From the NCBI GenBank assembly GCA_964468205.1, contig CAYXVG010000049.1, positions 1 to 55,490 of the forward strand: 55,490 nucleotides of DNA. The letters run 5' to 3'. The stretch's first letter is position 1. Each line of letters begins with the position of its first letter. Position numbers and translations under genes: made by a program. Shown piece by piece: positions 1-8,992 of this stretch. The stretch comes from CAWELS01 sp964468205 (GTDB lineage: Bacteria; Acidobacteriota; Terriglobia; Bryobacterales; Bryobacteraceae). Under the pieces are notes generated by a model, which did no database searches, was not told where the DNA came from, and was given only the letters and a program-made list of their open reading frames with translations.

Positions 1-31
1 TCTTTACAATGGGAGTCGCGTGACCGCGATA

Positions 32-1387
32 TCACATACGCAGAGTCCACATGAGATAGGCGATATGACGGCTTGCACCGGGAGAGCTTTGTTCCAGGAA
101 GCGGCCGGGCAGAAGGTATCCATAGCCGCCGTAAAGCTGCAGGGAGCGCCGGACCTGCCAGATGACGCGGATATCCATCTCTTCTCCGACGTGATTGCTG
201 GTGGCCTGAGGGTTGAACGCCGCGGGGGCGCCGCTGACCGTGTAGAGAGCGTCCCGGCGGGTGGCCAGCCACAAGGTTCGTCCCTGAAGCAACAGTGTCA
301 GCCGTTGAGACGGGGTCAGAGCAATTCCGAACACGGATTCGTGAATGTTCCGCCAGGCAGCGTTGTCCGCAGTGCCCCACTTGTCGGTGGCGTACATATG
401 CTGAAACCCGCCCATCCGGCCATCGTGCGGATTCTTATCTCCGGTGGCAAACTGGTGCCGGGCGAACAGCCGCGGCGACTCGGGATCGCTGCTGAGACGC
501 CGCCCAATCTCCCCCACTGCTCCCCATGCACGGATCGGGTCCCCGCCAGCGTCGCCGGCTAGCCCGGTAATTTCCATTTCAAAGTCGAAGCGCGGCCCCG
601 CTTTGTCCACGATACGCGCGCCGAATGCCGAGAAAGCGCGGCCACCGAAGTGTCCTGATTCGTTACGGGAAGGTTCAAACGTGAAACCGAAGATGTAGGG
701 TTCCACCAAGTCAATCGCCGGGACGCGGCCGACCGAGCCGTGCAATCCGAAGACGCGCCGGCCCGGGCTGAACCAACGGTCGAGCCGGCCATCGACTGGG
801 CGAACCGGGGCGGCGGCCACGAGATCGAGACGGAGACGGTCAGCGCGGTAGAAGGCTCGCAGGCCGTCCCAACGAGGCCCGACGTTGCCCCAGTTGCTTG
901 TGCTCATGACCCGCATGGCGCCAAACACGACCGGCTGCCTTCCGATCACCGCACCCCAGCCCGGACCTTCGCCCACGCCGAATTCGGCAAAGGCCTCGCC
1001 GATTTCGAGGGTGTTTTCGATGCCGCCAGGCTTTGAAGCGGAATCCCAGCCGGCGACGCGCGAGTCCTGAAAGCGGCCGTGAATCCGCAACCACGGCGTG
1101 AGCCGGAAGCCGGAGTCGATGCGAAGGCGGTGCAGGTAGTGACTGGCTCGCGTACCCGGCCGAAAGGAGGGAGCGGTACCCGTCTCGGCCCGGCCGCGCA
1201 CCTCGACCCCCAGGGTGAGCCAAGAAGGAAGCTCTATTTCAGATCCGTCTGGGGCGACGAGAGGTTGGGTGGCGGCGGCCGGCGGCCCGGCGGCAAAGCA
1301 GAGCGGGGAGACAGAGGCGGCGAGCAAAATAAGCAGAATGCGGCTGACTGCCGTCTTCGATTTCTCTAGGCGGCCATTCGTTTCCAT
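32..1387 (-). CDS. Outer-membrane porin, alginate-export type
   Basis: Predicted 451-residue outer-membrane beta-barrel, probably passing an oligosaccharide or other small solute. The chosen ATG at 1387 begins METNGRLEK and leads into a signal peptide ending near CFA; the longer reading to 1525 puts about 46 non-signal residues in front and is unlikely. The mature protein has alternating hydrophobic/aromatic strands, charged turns (RGRAET, LRIHGRFQDSR) and a C-terminal strand ending in a basic-Met (MWTLRM), as in barrel proteins. The pattern SRVAGWDS...GEAFAEF...GRQPVVFG matches the 'alginate export' barrel family. It is divergent from the chemoreceptor at 1555, with 167 bp between. The substrate cannot be read from sequence; the family name does not prove alginate. 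Barrel nature is fairly sure, the family moderately so. Confidence 0.75.
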   Translation of the reverse strand: METNGRLEKSKTAVSRILLILLAASVSPLCFAAGPPAAATQPLVAPDGSEIELPSWLTLGVEVRGRAETGTAPSFRPGTRASHYLHRLRIDSGFRLTPWLRIHGRFQDSRVAGWDSASKPGGIENTLEIGEAFAEFGVGEGPGWGAVIGRQPVVFGAMRVMSTSNWGNVGPRWDGLRAFYRADRLRLDLVAAAPVRPVDGRLDRWFSPGRRVFGLHGSVGRVPAIDLVEPYIFGFTFEPSRNESGHFGGRAFSAFGARIVDKAGPRFDFEMEITGLAGDAGGDPIRAWGAVGEIGRRLSSDPESPRLFARHQFATGDKNPHDGRMGGFQHMYATDKWGTADNAAWRNIHESVFGIALTPSQRLTLLLQGRTLWLATRRDALYTVSGAPAAFNPQATSNHVGEEMDIRVIWQVRRSLQLYGGYGYLLPGRFLEQSSPGASRHIAYLMWTLRM

Positions 1388-1554
1388 AACGTTCTTCTCG
1401 ACCTGATTCTCCAGGCCGTTGCAGTTTTCTTCGGGAAACCGCCGCACCAATCCGAAAAGACTTCTAGTGCTCGGAGCCGGCCGGAGGAAAGTTCCGTGGT
1501 ATCCGGCCCTGCGAATTACCTCCACCCGTCATCGAAAAGGAGGAAGGAAACAAC

Positions 1555-3531
1555 GTGATGAGAATGAGTTTGCGCGTGAAGATCGTGCTTGTCGGAGCCG
1601 CCCTGGCCCTTGTGCCAATGGCGGTTACGCTCACTGTCGTGTGGCGTCAGAATCAATCCATGTCCCGGACGGCCCGGGAAGGCAGCATCGAACTTGCCGA
1701 CAAGGATCTGCGGCATATTGTCGACAACGTCAACAAAATGGCGCTTTCCAGCCGCACATTGCTGGACAAGCTCGTGGAGAAGGATTTGGCCACCACCCGG
1801 TCGGCCCTGGCCCACGCCGGCGGCGCGAGTTTCGAGTCGCCACCCGTGAATTGGGATGCCCGCAATCAGTTCACCGGGGAAACCATGCGGGTGTCGCTGC
1901 CCAGGCTCCACATTGGCCGCGAGCCGGCTGGACAGGTAAGGGACCCGCAAGGGCGTGTGCCCGTGGTCGACGAGGTTATCCCGAGCGGCGGCGGCGCCAC
2001 CATTTTTCAGCGAATGAACGAAGCCGGCGATATGCTGCGCGTGGCCACCAGCGTCATGGAGGCCAGCGGACAGCGGGCCATCGGAACATACATTCCCGCC
2101 CGTAATCCCGATGGGAGCGAAAATCCCGTCGTCTCCGCCGCGCTGAACGGGAAACCCTATCTGGGACGGGCGCGCGTCGCGGACGACTGGCATCTGGCCG
2201 CATACGAACCGCTCAAGAACCGAGGCGGGGAGGTTATTGGAATGCTTTACGCCGGCATTCCCGAAAGAGCAGCCACCACCGAGCTGCGGCTGCAATTACA
2301 GAAGATAGACGTCGGAGAATCAGGCTATGTCTTCGTCCTCAACACGGAAGGGGAGAAACGCGGCCACTACGTCGTCTCCAAGGGCGGCGAGCGAGACGGC
2401 GAGAATCTCTGGGAGGTCAAGGATGCGGATGGCAATTTGATGATTCAGGAAATGTGCCGCATCGGGCGGCAACTTGCACCCGAAGAGGTGGGTGAATACC
2501 GCTACTGGTGGAAGAACCCCGAAGACCCCAACCCGGTGCAGAAGGTCGCCTTCCTTCAATACGTGAAAGATTGGGACTGGCTGATCGGCGCCAGCATTAC
2601 GGAAGACGAATCACTGGCGGCGGCCCGCGAGATCGAGGAGGTTTCCCGCAGCGGATTTCTGGCGATCCTCGGCATCGGCATCGTGGCAAGCCTGGTGTCG
2701 GTCGCGGTTTGGTTGGCCATGGCGAAGCGCCTGGTAGGCACGATTGAGCCGCTGGCGCAGGAGTTGCATGAAGCGGCCGGTCAACTCGCCTCGGCTTCCG
2801 GGCAGGTTTCCGCTACCAGCCAGCAACTGGCGGAAGGTTCAAATGAGAACGCGTCGTCGACACACGAGGTAAGCACATCGCTCGAACAGATGGCCGGGAT
2901 GACGGAAAGCAATGCCCGCAACTCAGAATCCGCCCGCGATCTGGCCGCCGAGACCCACCGCGCCGCCGAGGAAGGATCCACGCGTATCGTCAGCATGAAC
3001 GAGGCGATGAAGAAGGTTTCCGACGCCAGCGGCGACGTCTCGAAAATCATCAAGACAATTGACGAGATTGCTTTTCAGACGAACATTCTGGCGCTCAACG
3101 CCGCGGTGGAAGCCGCCCGCGCCGGGGAAGCCGGGATGGGGTTTGCCGTGGTCGCCGACGAGGTGCGCAGCCTCGCCCAGCGTTGCGCCGAGGCCGCGCA
3201 GGAAACGGCGAGCCGCATCGAGCACTCCGTGGCTCGAAGCCGGGAGGCCGTGGAACACACGGAGGCGGTCACCATCGGGCTCGAGGAGATCCTTGGCAAG
3301 GCAGAACAATTGAACACCCTTAGCCAGGAGATCGCCGCGGCCAGCGGCGAGCAGAGCACCGGCATTACGCACATCAAGGTCGCGATCAATCAGATGGAGT
3401 CGGTCACCCAGTCGGCTGCCGCTAACGCCGAGGAAACAGCGGCTTCGGCTGAGGAACTCAACGCCCAAGCCGAGTCGCTGCGGTCCATTTCCAGAGCGCT
3501 GACGGAGGTGGTGCAGGGATCGGCAACCTGA
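1555..3531 (+). CDS. Methyl-accepting chemotaxis protein with Cache sensor
   Basis: Transmembrane chemoreceptor of 658 residues that would signal to CheA/CheW. TM1 lies at about residues 6-30 and TM2 at about 365-386, enclosing a periplasmic domain of about 330 residues that looks like a Cache_3/Cache_2 sensor (GYVFVLNTEG, WLIGASI). The cytoplasmic tip (EIAFQTNILALNAAVEAARA, about residues 503-522) is the classic CheA/CheW-binding hairpin. I see no recognisable HAMP domain; the coiled coil follows TM2 almost at once. Start: GTG at 1555 with AAGGAGGAAGG at 1537-1547; ATG at 1558 or 1564 is also possible. No che genes are nearby, so it is an orphan receptor. There is no CheR-binding pentapeptide at the C-terminus. 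Confidence 0.93.
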   Translation: MMRMSLRVKIVLVGAALALVPMAVTLTVVWRQNQSMSRTAREGSIELADKDLRHIVDNVNKMALSSRTLLDKLVEKDLATTRSALAHAGGASFESPPVNWDARNQFTGETMRVSLPRLHIGREPAGQVRDPQGRVPVVDEVIPSGGGATIFQRMNEAGDMLRVATSVMEASGQRAIGTYIPARNPDGSENPVVSAALNGKPYLGRARVADDWHLAAYEPLKNRGGEVIGMLYAGIPERAATTELRLQLQKIDVGESGYVFVLNTEGEKRGHYVVSKGGERDGENLWEVKDADGNLMIQEMCRIGRQLAPEEVGEYRYWWKNPEDPNPVQKVAFLQYVKDWDWLIGASITEDESLAAAREIEEVSRSGFLAILGIGIVASLVSVAVWLAMAKRLVGTIEPLAQELHEAAGQLASASGQVSATSQQLAEGSNENASSTHEVSTSLEQMAGMTESNARNSESARDLAAETHRAAEEGSTRIVSMNEAMKKVSDASGDVSKIIKTIDEIAFQTNILALNAAVEAARAGEAGMGFAVVADEVRSLAQRCAEAAQETASRIEHSVARSREAVEHTEAVTIGLEEILGKAEQLNTLSQEIAAASGEQSTGITHIKVAINQMESVTQSAAANAEETAASAEELNAQAESLRSISRALTEVVQGSAT

Positions 3532-3565
3532 TCGCGTTCCGCTACAAGCCATCTGTGGTTGCAGT

Positions 3566-3603
3566 CACCGGTTGCACCGACCTCTTCGACGGAGCAACCG
3601 GTG
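3566..3603. repeat. Hairpin downstream of the chemoreceptor
   Basis: Perfect 10-bp inverted repeat CACCGGTTGC / GCAACCGGTG with an 18-nt loop, about 35 bp after the chemoreceptor stop and between two convergent genes. No T-tract follows, so it is not a canonical intrinsic terminator, but its place fits a transcript-end structure. Nothing else is seen in 3532-3718. Confidence 0.5.
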
Positions 3604-3718
3604 CATCCGAGGTGGTTCAGGCGAAGGACTTGCACGCCCGCGACCCAGCGATCACATGGATTCGAGGCATGCACGCCTGCTGATTCGGCCCCATGATGCG
3701 AGTGCGCCCGCCGCCGTT

Positions 3719-4603
3719 TCAAGGCAATGAATAGAACACCGAGAGGCGAATGTTGAACAAATCGTCCCTCGCTCGCGCGCCTTGGCGCCTCACATGGAGC
3801 GGCGCATAAAAAGCGTCGATGTTGGCGCGAATGCGCTCCGACAGCCGGTATCCGGCTCCGGCAACCAGGGAGACTGTCGCCCCCGAGCTCAGAAGTAGCG
3901 TGTGATCGGCAATCCCGGAATAACGGGCGTTTACCTGGAACTCGTTGTCGAAGTAATTCCATCCAGCGGACAAATACGGTTCGAACCGGCGGCTTATGGG
4001 GAAGGCGCCGCCCAGTTCGATTCCGGCGGCCCTGATCCGCACCTGGTCGTTGGACGGCTCCTCGCAGCCAAAGGGATTTCGCACCGGGTCGTTTCCCGCG
4101 GCAACTGTCTCCTCGTCGCAGGTAATATCCCCCTGCAACTCCCCGACCTGGCCGTGCAACCGCCCGCCCAACCGCCACCATGAGCCGGATGCGATCGGGC
4201 GGCCAACCGACCAGGTCAGATGATTTGGGCGAACCCCGCCGATGCGAACCGGCGGGATATATCCGAATCCCGCTGACACCCGCCACGGCAGGCCGATCGA
4301 AACACGCGGCCGGACATAAACTGGAGTCCGGTTTACGCGTTCCTCCTTGGTACCGTCGAATCCGATAAGGCGTTGTTCCTCGTCAAGGGAAGGTATCCAG
4401 CCCGCGTCCAAACCGAAGTCAAAACTCCACTTCCTCACGTCGCCGGCCGGCGGCGTCGTCATCTGAAGCTCGGAACCGATGAGCTTCATGGCCCAGGCCT
4501 CCGGCCGATCCTTGGCGAGGATTTCGGTCCGGTCAAGGACTATCTGCGCGGAACCCGCCTGCGCAAGGCACACGTAAGACACGCAAACCAAGAGTTGCTT
4601 CAT
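3719..4603 (-). CDS. Predicted outer-membrane beta-barrel protein
   Basis: About 294 residues from the ATG at 4603, where MKQLLVCVSYVCLAQAGSAQ forms a clear signal peptide; the upstream in-frame ATG at 4639 adds 12 residues with no signal character. After a short linker the chain alternates aromatic and polar residues typical of membrane strands (WSFDFGLDAGW, VSAGFGYIPPVRIGG, EPYLSAGWNYFD, VAGAGYRLSERIRANIDAFY) and ends in Pro after a hydrophobic strand (RLSVFYSLP). The two cysteines near residues 165 and 184 could form an extracellular disulphide. No enzyme motif is seen and the family is not recognised beyond 'outer-membrane protein, barrel type'. It is convergent with the chemoreceptor and stands alone. 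Confidence 0.7.
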   Translation of the reverse strand: MKQLLVCVSYVCLAQAGSAQIVLDRTEILAKDRPEAWAMKLIGSELQMTTPPAGDVRKWSFDFGLDAGWIPSLDEEQRLIGFDGTKEERVNRTPVYVRPRVSIGLPWRVSAGFGYIPPVRIGGVRPNHLTWSVGRPIASGSWWRLGGRLHGQVGELQGDITCDEETVAAGNDPVRNPFGCEEPSNDQVRIRAAGIELGGAFPISRRFEPYLSAGWNYFDNEFQVNARYSGIADHTLLLSSGATVSLVAGAGYRLSERIRANIDAFYAPLHVRRQGARARDDLFNIRLSVFYSLP

Positions 4604-4742
4604 CCTCACAAGCCCGAACTGACCCCTCGCTAACCTCACAATTGCCGGCGCCCTACACGGCGTTGCCGGATGCCCCCGCAGTCTCGAATCGAATCATTGT
4701 GAAACCGGAATCTGCCTGCGCCGTCCATATGCGCTATACCGA

Positions 4743-5423
4743 CTAAGACGACGGCGCCAAGGAAACCTGGAATCGGATCTGAACTTCATCCGCCACCTTG
4801 ACCGTGCCCATTCCCGCGGAACTCGGTTCTATCCCGAACTCGGTCTGCTGCACCGAAAACTGGCCCGACACCTCGAGTCCGCCGTCGCTACCTTTTGTGT
4901 ACCGGACCGGCGCCTGAACCTCTCGGCTTCGCCCGCGCATATCGAACTCGCCAGTGAGAACCAGTCGATCCTCTCCAGCCAACTCGGCCGAGGTGGATGT
5001 GAACTTAATGTGGGGAAAGTTACCGGCGTCCAGAACGTCTGGGCCGAGCATTTGAGCTTGGATCTCGCGCACGTCATCCTCCCCTGGCCCGGAGCCCAGT
5101 CCGGCGATTCGCCGCGCTTCGTCACTATCGATCACCAGGGACGAAACCGGGATTGTGATGGTCACGGAAGAGTTGTCCAGTTTGACCGGGTCAATCGATT
5201 CCTCTATCGACCACTCCGTGGCCAGAACGGCATGCTCGTGGCCCGCGAAACCAAAGAGTCCCGCTTTGCCGGTGACCGCCAACAGATAGGACTTGGAGTG
5301 GTCCACTTTGTATTCCGCAACTTCGGACGCACTACTAGCGGCGCCCGTAAGACACAGGGCGAAAACAAGGAGCACCAAGTCAATAACGGGACGATTCCGA
5401 CGTCCCCAGCCGAGCTGACGCAT
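4743..5423 (-). CDS. YceI family periplasmic protein
   Basis: About 226 residues. The start is the ATG at 5423 with GGAGGT at 5428-5433 six bases upstream; the longer frame to 5486 is rejected because this start has both the ribosome site and the signal peptide (IDLVLLVFALCLTGAASSA). The body is a YceI-like lipocalin fold: YKVDHSKS near the N-terminus, then GHEHAVLA, LVIDSDEAR, FPHIKFTSTSAEL and LTGEFDMRGRSREVQAPV. YceI proteins bind long amphipathic lipids such as isoprenoid quinones in the periplasm, and the window also holds menaquinone genes, though far away. The gene appears monocistronic. Family assignment is secure; the ligand is not known. Confidence 0.9.
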   Translation of the reverse strand: MRQLGWGRRNRPVIDLVLLVFALCLTGAASSASEVAEYKVDHSKSYLLAVTGKAGLFGFAGHEHAVLATEWSIEESIDPVKLDNSSVTITIPVSSLVIDSDEARRIAGLGSGPGEDDVREIQAQMLGPDVLDAGNFPHIKFTSTSAELAGEDRLVLTGEFDMRGRSREVQAPVRYTKGSDGGLEVSGQFSVQQTEFGIEPSSAGMGTVKVADEVQIRFQVSLAPSS

Positions 5424-5648
5424 ACACACCTCCAGCTTCTCTCTATGAGGGTCGCCACGGGCCCGGATGGTTTCAACTAATGTCAATCCGCAACACTTTT
5501 AAACGGCGCTTCCGTCCCCTCGCCCCGCTTTGCCGGGCGCCACGGGCATCCTGCATGTCCGCTCTCGCTGCCCCCCACTCCGGTTGAACGAAGACACCCC
5601 GCAAGCGCGCGACATACGGGCGCCGAACGCGCGAGGCTTGGCTAATCG

Positions 5649-6980
5649 TCATTCAGACCCAACTATGGTGAACAGGCCGCCCTGAGTTTGATCGCCGCCG
5701 ATCTCGGCGACAATCTCATGTTCGCCGGCCGGAACTTGCGGAACTTCAATGACAATCTGGTAGACTCCGGCAAAAGAGGAGAGCCCCGCGAACAACACTT
5801 CCGCCACAGATTCTCCGACTCTCACGCTAACCGGATCCACTGTTTCCGCGGCTCCTGGCGGGATCGCACCGGCCGGTACCGAAGGCATGGTTCCACCGAA
5901 ACCGCTGCCGAACAATTGGATCAAATCGCCCGGCTGAGCCGGGCGGATGGGCCGGTCAAGCTGGCCGTCGCCGAAAAGATCACCGGGACCCACAAACGCC
6001 GAGCCGTCATTTTGGACCGAAGCAGCGTACCGGCGGTTCCGCGGCTGGAACGCGAAGAGTGCCGGGGCGCGATCGGTGAGTTGAATAAAGGCCGGCTCGG
6101 AGTCGCCGTCCGGCCCTTCGACGACAACCTCGACATCGCCGCGCATTTCCTCATCCGGGAGGAGGAGATTGATCTGGTCAGCGTCCTGCCCTATGTCTTC
6201 GGCGCGGCCGGTAAAAGAGATGAATCCCGGCTTGCCATTGACGAGCACGCGGACGCCGCCAAGGCTTGTCGGCGCAACGCCTTCCTCGAAAGCGTTGTCC
6301 CAGACCTCCGTGGACTGCACCAGATTGATCCCAAATACGCTGGCGAAGGTGTTCGGGGCGAAGCCGTCCGCGGCGTCAAATGTCGCTCCGTGAACCACCC
6401 CATTCTCTGAAATGGCCGGCCGGTCGCCGGGCGCCGGCTCCGCGGTCACGGAGCGGAGGTGAATCCTATCTCCCGTCGGCAGAAAGTCGTTATTCGCGGC
6501 ATTGGCGGCCACATAGAACGTAATGGCGCCGACGTTGTCACCCGGCGGCGTCCAATCGAACGTGAATGTTCCATCGGCCCGCGGACCGGTGTGCTCGATA
6601 TAGTCGATACCTCCGGCGCTCACCACCTGCGTTGTCGCATCGACCGGCGTCAATGTGCCGGCTTGCGCATTCGACGGATCGCGGGCGCTTAACTGAAATC
6701 CGAACACTTGTCCCTCGGGGTCGTTCACCATTAGCGTCAGGCTTTGCGCCTGACCCGGCTGGTAGGCCGCTCCGTCGGGGAAGTTCACCTGGATCGCGGC
6801 CGAATCCTCGATCAGAGCCCCACTCGCGGTCTGATGACACCCCGCCGCGAAGCAGGTCAGCTCTCCGGGCGCTCCGGTGCGGCCGGCGGGCGGGCCGCCC
6901 CTGAAGCCGAGCACCACGATCGGAATGGCTAGCGCCGGCGCCAGCCACTTCGTCCAGAAGTAAGCACTCCTCAATCTCAT
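5649..6980 (-). CDS. Secreted choice-of-anchor V / Solibacter C-terminal domain protein
   Basis: About 443 residues from the ATG at 6980, preceded by GAGGAGGAG. The N-terminus has a hydrophobic segment (WLAPALAIPIVVLGF). Then comes GRTGAPGELTCFAAGCHQT, the signature of the choice-of-anchor V/reeler-like domain, with a CX4CH arrangement that could bind haem or be structural. The second half opens with NGVVHGATFDAADGFAPNTF, ASVFGINL and later GSGFG, SVRVGESVAEVLFAGLS and GVYQIVIEVPQ, which fit the TIGR03437 'Solibacter uncharacterized C-terminal' domain, an IPT-like beta-sandwich strongly associated with Bryobacterales. The protein is probably exported and surface-bound; its function is unknown. 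It is transcribed divergently from the 7253 gene. Confidence 0.8.
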   Translation of the reverse strand: MRLRSAYFWTKWLAPALAIPIVVLGFRGGPPAGRTGAPGELTCFAAGCHQTASGALIEDSAAIQVNFPDGAAYQPGQAQSLTLMVNDPEGQVFGFQLSARDPSNAQAGTLTPVDATTQVVSAGGIDYIEHTGPRADGTFTFDWTPPGDNVGAITFYVAANAANNDFLPTGDRIHLRSVTAEPAPGDRPAISENGVVHGATFDAADGFAPNTFASVFGINLVQSTEVWDNAFEEGVAPTSLGGVRVLVNGKPGFISFTGRAEDIGQDADQINLLLPDEEMRGDVEVVVEGPDGDSEPAFIQLTDRAPALFAFQPRNRRYAASVQNDGSAFVGPGDLFGDGQLDRPIRPAQPGDLIQLFGSGFGGTMPSVPAGAIPPGAAETVDPVSVRVGESVAEVLFAGLSSFAGVYQIVIEVPQVPAGEHEIVAEIGGDQTQGGLFTIVGSE

Positions 6981-7029
6981 CGCACAGCTCCTCCTCACTC
7001 CAGTGCATTGACCGCCAGCACCGCGAAAG

Positions 7030-7054
7030 GTTACGGAACTGTTACAACGGTAAC
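7030..7054. promoter_or_regulatory. GTTAC repeat cluster between divergent genes
   Basis: Three GTTAC half-sites (7030-7034, 7041-7045 and the inverted GTAAC at 7050-7054) lie between the divergent starts at 6980 and 7253. The last two form GTTAC-AACG-GTAAC, a short perfect palindrome. It could be an operator for either gene. This is inference from position and symmetry only. Confidence 0.3.
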
Positions 7055-7252
7055 GCAATTTCATGGCTGCGCTCTTGAGTTTCGCTTTTGAGTTTCCGCC
7101 CCCGGAGGCCCGCAACTTCTCAAACCTCATCGCGCGTGAAATATTTCCGTTTTCGATGAATCACCATGCAGAGACTTCCGCGCACCGGCAATTCAGAAAC
7201 GCGCTGAAAACCCCGGTCCGGAACCTGCGGAGTCGCCAGTGGAGAACTTCCA

Positions 7253-8092
7253 GTGAATGTTCGCGCTATGCCGATCTTTTTTGCTACCGCACTCGCATGC
7301 TGGAGCGTCACCGCGGCAGAGGATTCACCATCGCTCCAACAGGTTTATGAACCCATTTACAATCTTGATTTTGACCGTGCCGGCCACCTGCTGGATCGCT
7401 GGGGACAGAAGAACGAAAATGACCCACGCTTGCCCATGACCCATGCCGCCATCATCCTGTTTCGGGAGTTTCAGCGCCTCGATATTCTCGAGGCGCAGTT
7501 CTTCGTCGATGATGAAGAGTTCAAACGGCGCGACCGGCCGGAGCCGGATCCCGAACTCAGAGAACGGTTTTACCGCCAGTTGAACCGCACTGAGACGATG
7601 GCTCAGGCACGCCTCGAAACGAGTCCCGAGAATGTCGACGCCCTCTTCTCCATGACACTCGCGAGTGGATTGAGAGCTGATTACCTGTCGCTCATCGCGA
7701 AGCGGGATATGGATGCCCTCAACGCGGCCAAGAAAGCTTCTACATGGGCAGACAGACTGTTGGCCGCGGATCCAGAGTACTATGACGCTTATCTTGCAAC
7801 TGGAATAGCGAACTACCTCGTAGGGGATCTTTTCGCGCCCGTCCGGTGGATACTCTCACTGGCCGGCTATTCCGGTGACAAGAAAAAGGGAATCGAGCAA
7901 CTCAATACCACTGCCGAGAAGGGACATCTTCTCGCTCCCTATGCGCGCATCCTGCTGGCAATTGTGCACTTGCGTGAGGACAAGCCCCAAAAGGCCCGGG
8001 AGATTCTGGCCGGCCTGCGGGATCAATTCCCGGGCAATCCGCTTTTCGCCAAGGAGATTGACCGTCTGGATAAGAAGTTAGGAGAGGAATAG
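7253..8092 (+). CDS. Exported tetratricopeptide-like protein
   Basis: 279 residues from the GTG at 7253, with GGAGA seven bases upstream; the ATG at 7268 is an alternative and keeps the signal peptide (MPIFFATALACWSVTAA). The mature chain is all-helical with paired-helix repeats (DFDRAGHLLDRWGQKNENDP, ALNAAKKASTWADRLLAADP, YARILLAIVHLREDKPQKAR), the last resembling a TPR with ALW-like spacing and an NPLF turn. Such proteins act as periplasmic scaffolds. It is close to a conserved acidobacterial type of TPR-bearing hypothetical protein; no partner is evident. It is followed by a 338-bp gap. Confidence 0.7.
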   Translation: MNVRAMPIFFATALACWSVTAAEDSPSLQQVYEPIYNLDFDRAGHLLDRWGQKNENDPRLPMTHAAIILFREFQRLDILEAQFFVDDEEFKRRDRPEPDPELRERFYRQLNRTETMAQARLETSPENVDALFSMTLASGLRADYLSLIAKRDMDALNAAKKASTWADRLLAADPEYYDAYLATGIANYLVGDLFAPVRWILSLAGYSGDKKKGIEQLNTTAEKGHLLAPYARILLAIVHLREDKPQKAREILAGLRDQFPGNPLFAKEIDRLDKKLGEE

Positions 8093-8430
8093 AGAGATAG
8101 CAGCTCAAGACAGGACTCCTGGCAGAGACCGCGCAGGTGGGAAAATTCATCGTCCGGGAGGCCTGATTGCAGAAACGGCTCGCGAATCCCGCGGGCGAAA
8201 CTTCAGCCTCCGCACCGGTGAATCGCGTTGACCCGCTTGCGAAGAGAAGCAAGAATCGTCTCAGCAGGGTGCAAAAGTCTCAATGCGGAGTTGACCAGCA
8301 GGCTCCGGATCGGTATTCTTCAGAAAGGGCGTTTTGATCTGAAGTCAGTCGCGACGCCTCACCGGGAATTGTCATGTTTCCGTGGAACCGAAAATCTTAA
8401 TAACGCGGTTGGCTTCTGGAGGAGAATCTG
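8093..8430 (+). promoter_or_regulatory. Intergenic leader of the UpxY-like gene
   Basis: 338 bp without a credible gene. TTGACC (8228-8233), a 17-bp spacer and AAGAAT (8251-8256) make a plausible promoter, which would give a 5' leader of about 165 nt. CTTGC/GCAAG (8235-8239 and 8247-8251) form a small hairpin inside the spacer. No JUMPstart/ops-like element was recognised. Nothing else is visible. Confidence 0.35.
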
Positions 8431-8973
8431 TTGCAGAACGCGATTCGGTTTCATACTTTAGCGGTTTCCGCAGAGATTGCCGCGTTTCCCTGGTATGCTA
8501 TTCGCGTACGGCCAAATCACGAGCGTGCCGTCGCTGAAGGTCTCCGCACCAGGGGATTTGAGGAGTTCAGCCCGTATTACTGGGCCCGCCGCCGCTGGTC
8601 GGACAGGGTCAAAAACATACAGTTCCCCCTATTTCCCGGCTATGTCTTCTGCCGCTTCGACGTGAATGACCGTCTTCCCCTGCTGCAGACGCCCGGCGTC
8701 GTCAATATAATCGCATTCGGCGAGAGCCTGGTCACCGTGGAAGAGTCCGAAATCGAGGCGATTCGCGCCCTCGTTTCCGCCGGCGGAGACGTGCAACCGT
8801 GGCCCTACCTGCGGACCGGCCAACGGGTTCGCGTCCGCAGCGGCTCTCTCACCGGTGTCGAGGGCATCCTCGTCGAAGTAAAGAACTCGAGACGCCTGGT
8901 GGTCTCCATCGACCTGCTGCAGCGCTCGGTTGCGGCAGAGATCGATCGGGCCGATGTGGAGCCGCTGTTCTGA
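8431..8973 (+). CDS. UpxY-family NusG-like transcription antiterminator
   Basis: 180 residues. A specialised NusG paralogue that binds RNA polymerase and suppresses termination across particular long operons, usually surface polysaccharide loci. The NGN domain opens with WYAIRVRPNHERAVAEGLRT (about residues 21-40), followed by ARRRWSDRVKNIQFPLFPGYVF and the hydrophobic-pocket segment. A KOW domain follows (GQRVRVRSGSLTGVEGILVE, about residues 130-149). The start is TTG at 8431 with GGAGGAG at 8418-8424, and no ATG fits better. Unlike the usual case, the next gene downstream is on the opposite strand and no glycosyltransferase operon follows, so the target transcript lies elsewhere or has been lost. 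Confidence 0.9.
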   Translation: MQNAIRFHTLAVSAEIAAFPWYAIRVRPNHERAVAEGLRTRGFEEFSPYYWARRRWSDRVKNIQFPLFPGYVFCRFDVNDRLPLLQTPGVVNIIAFGESLVTVEESEIEAIRALVSAGGDVQPWPYLRTGQRVRVRSGSLTGVEGILVEVKNSRRLVVSIDLLQRSVAAEIDRADVEPLF

Positions 8974-8992
8974 GCCGCCGGCGAACAGAGCG

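Noticed and set aside
3978..3992. tRNA T-arm-like GGTTCGAACCGG
   Set aside because: It is within the coding frame of the beta-barrel gene and no acceptor, D or anticodon arms can be drawn around it.
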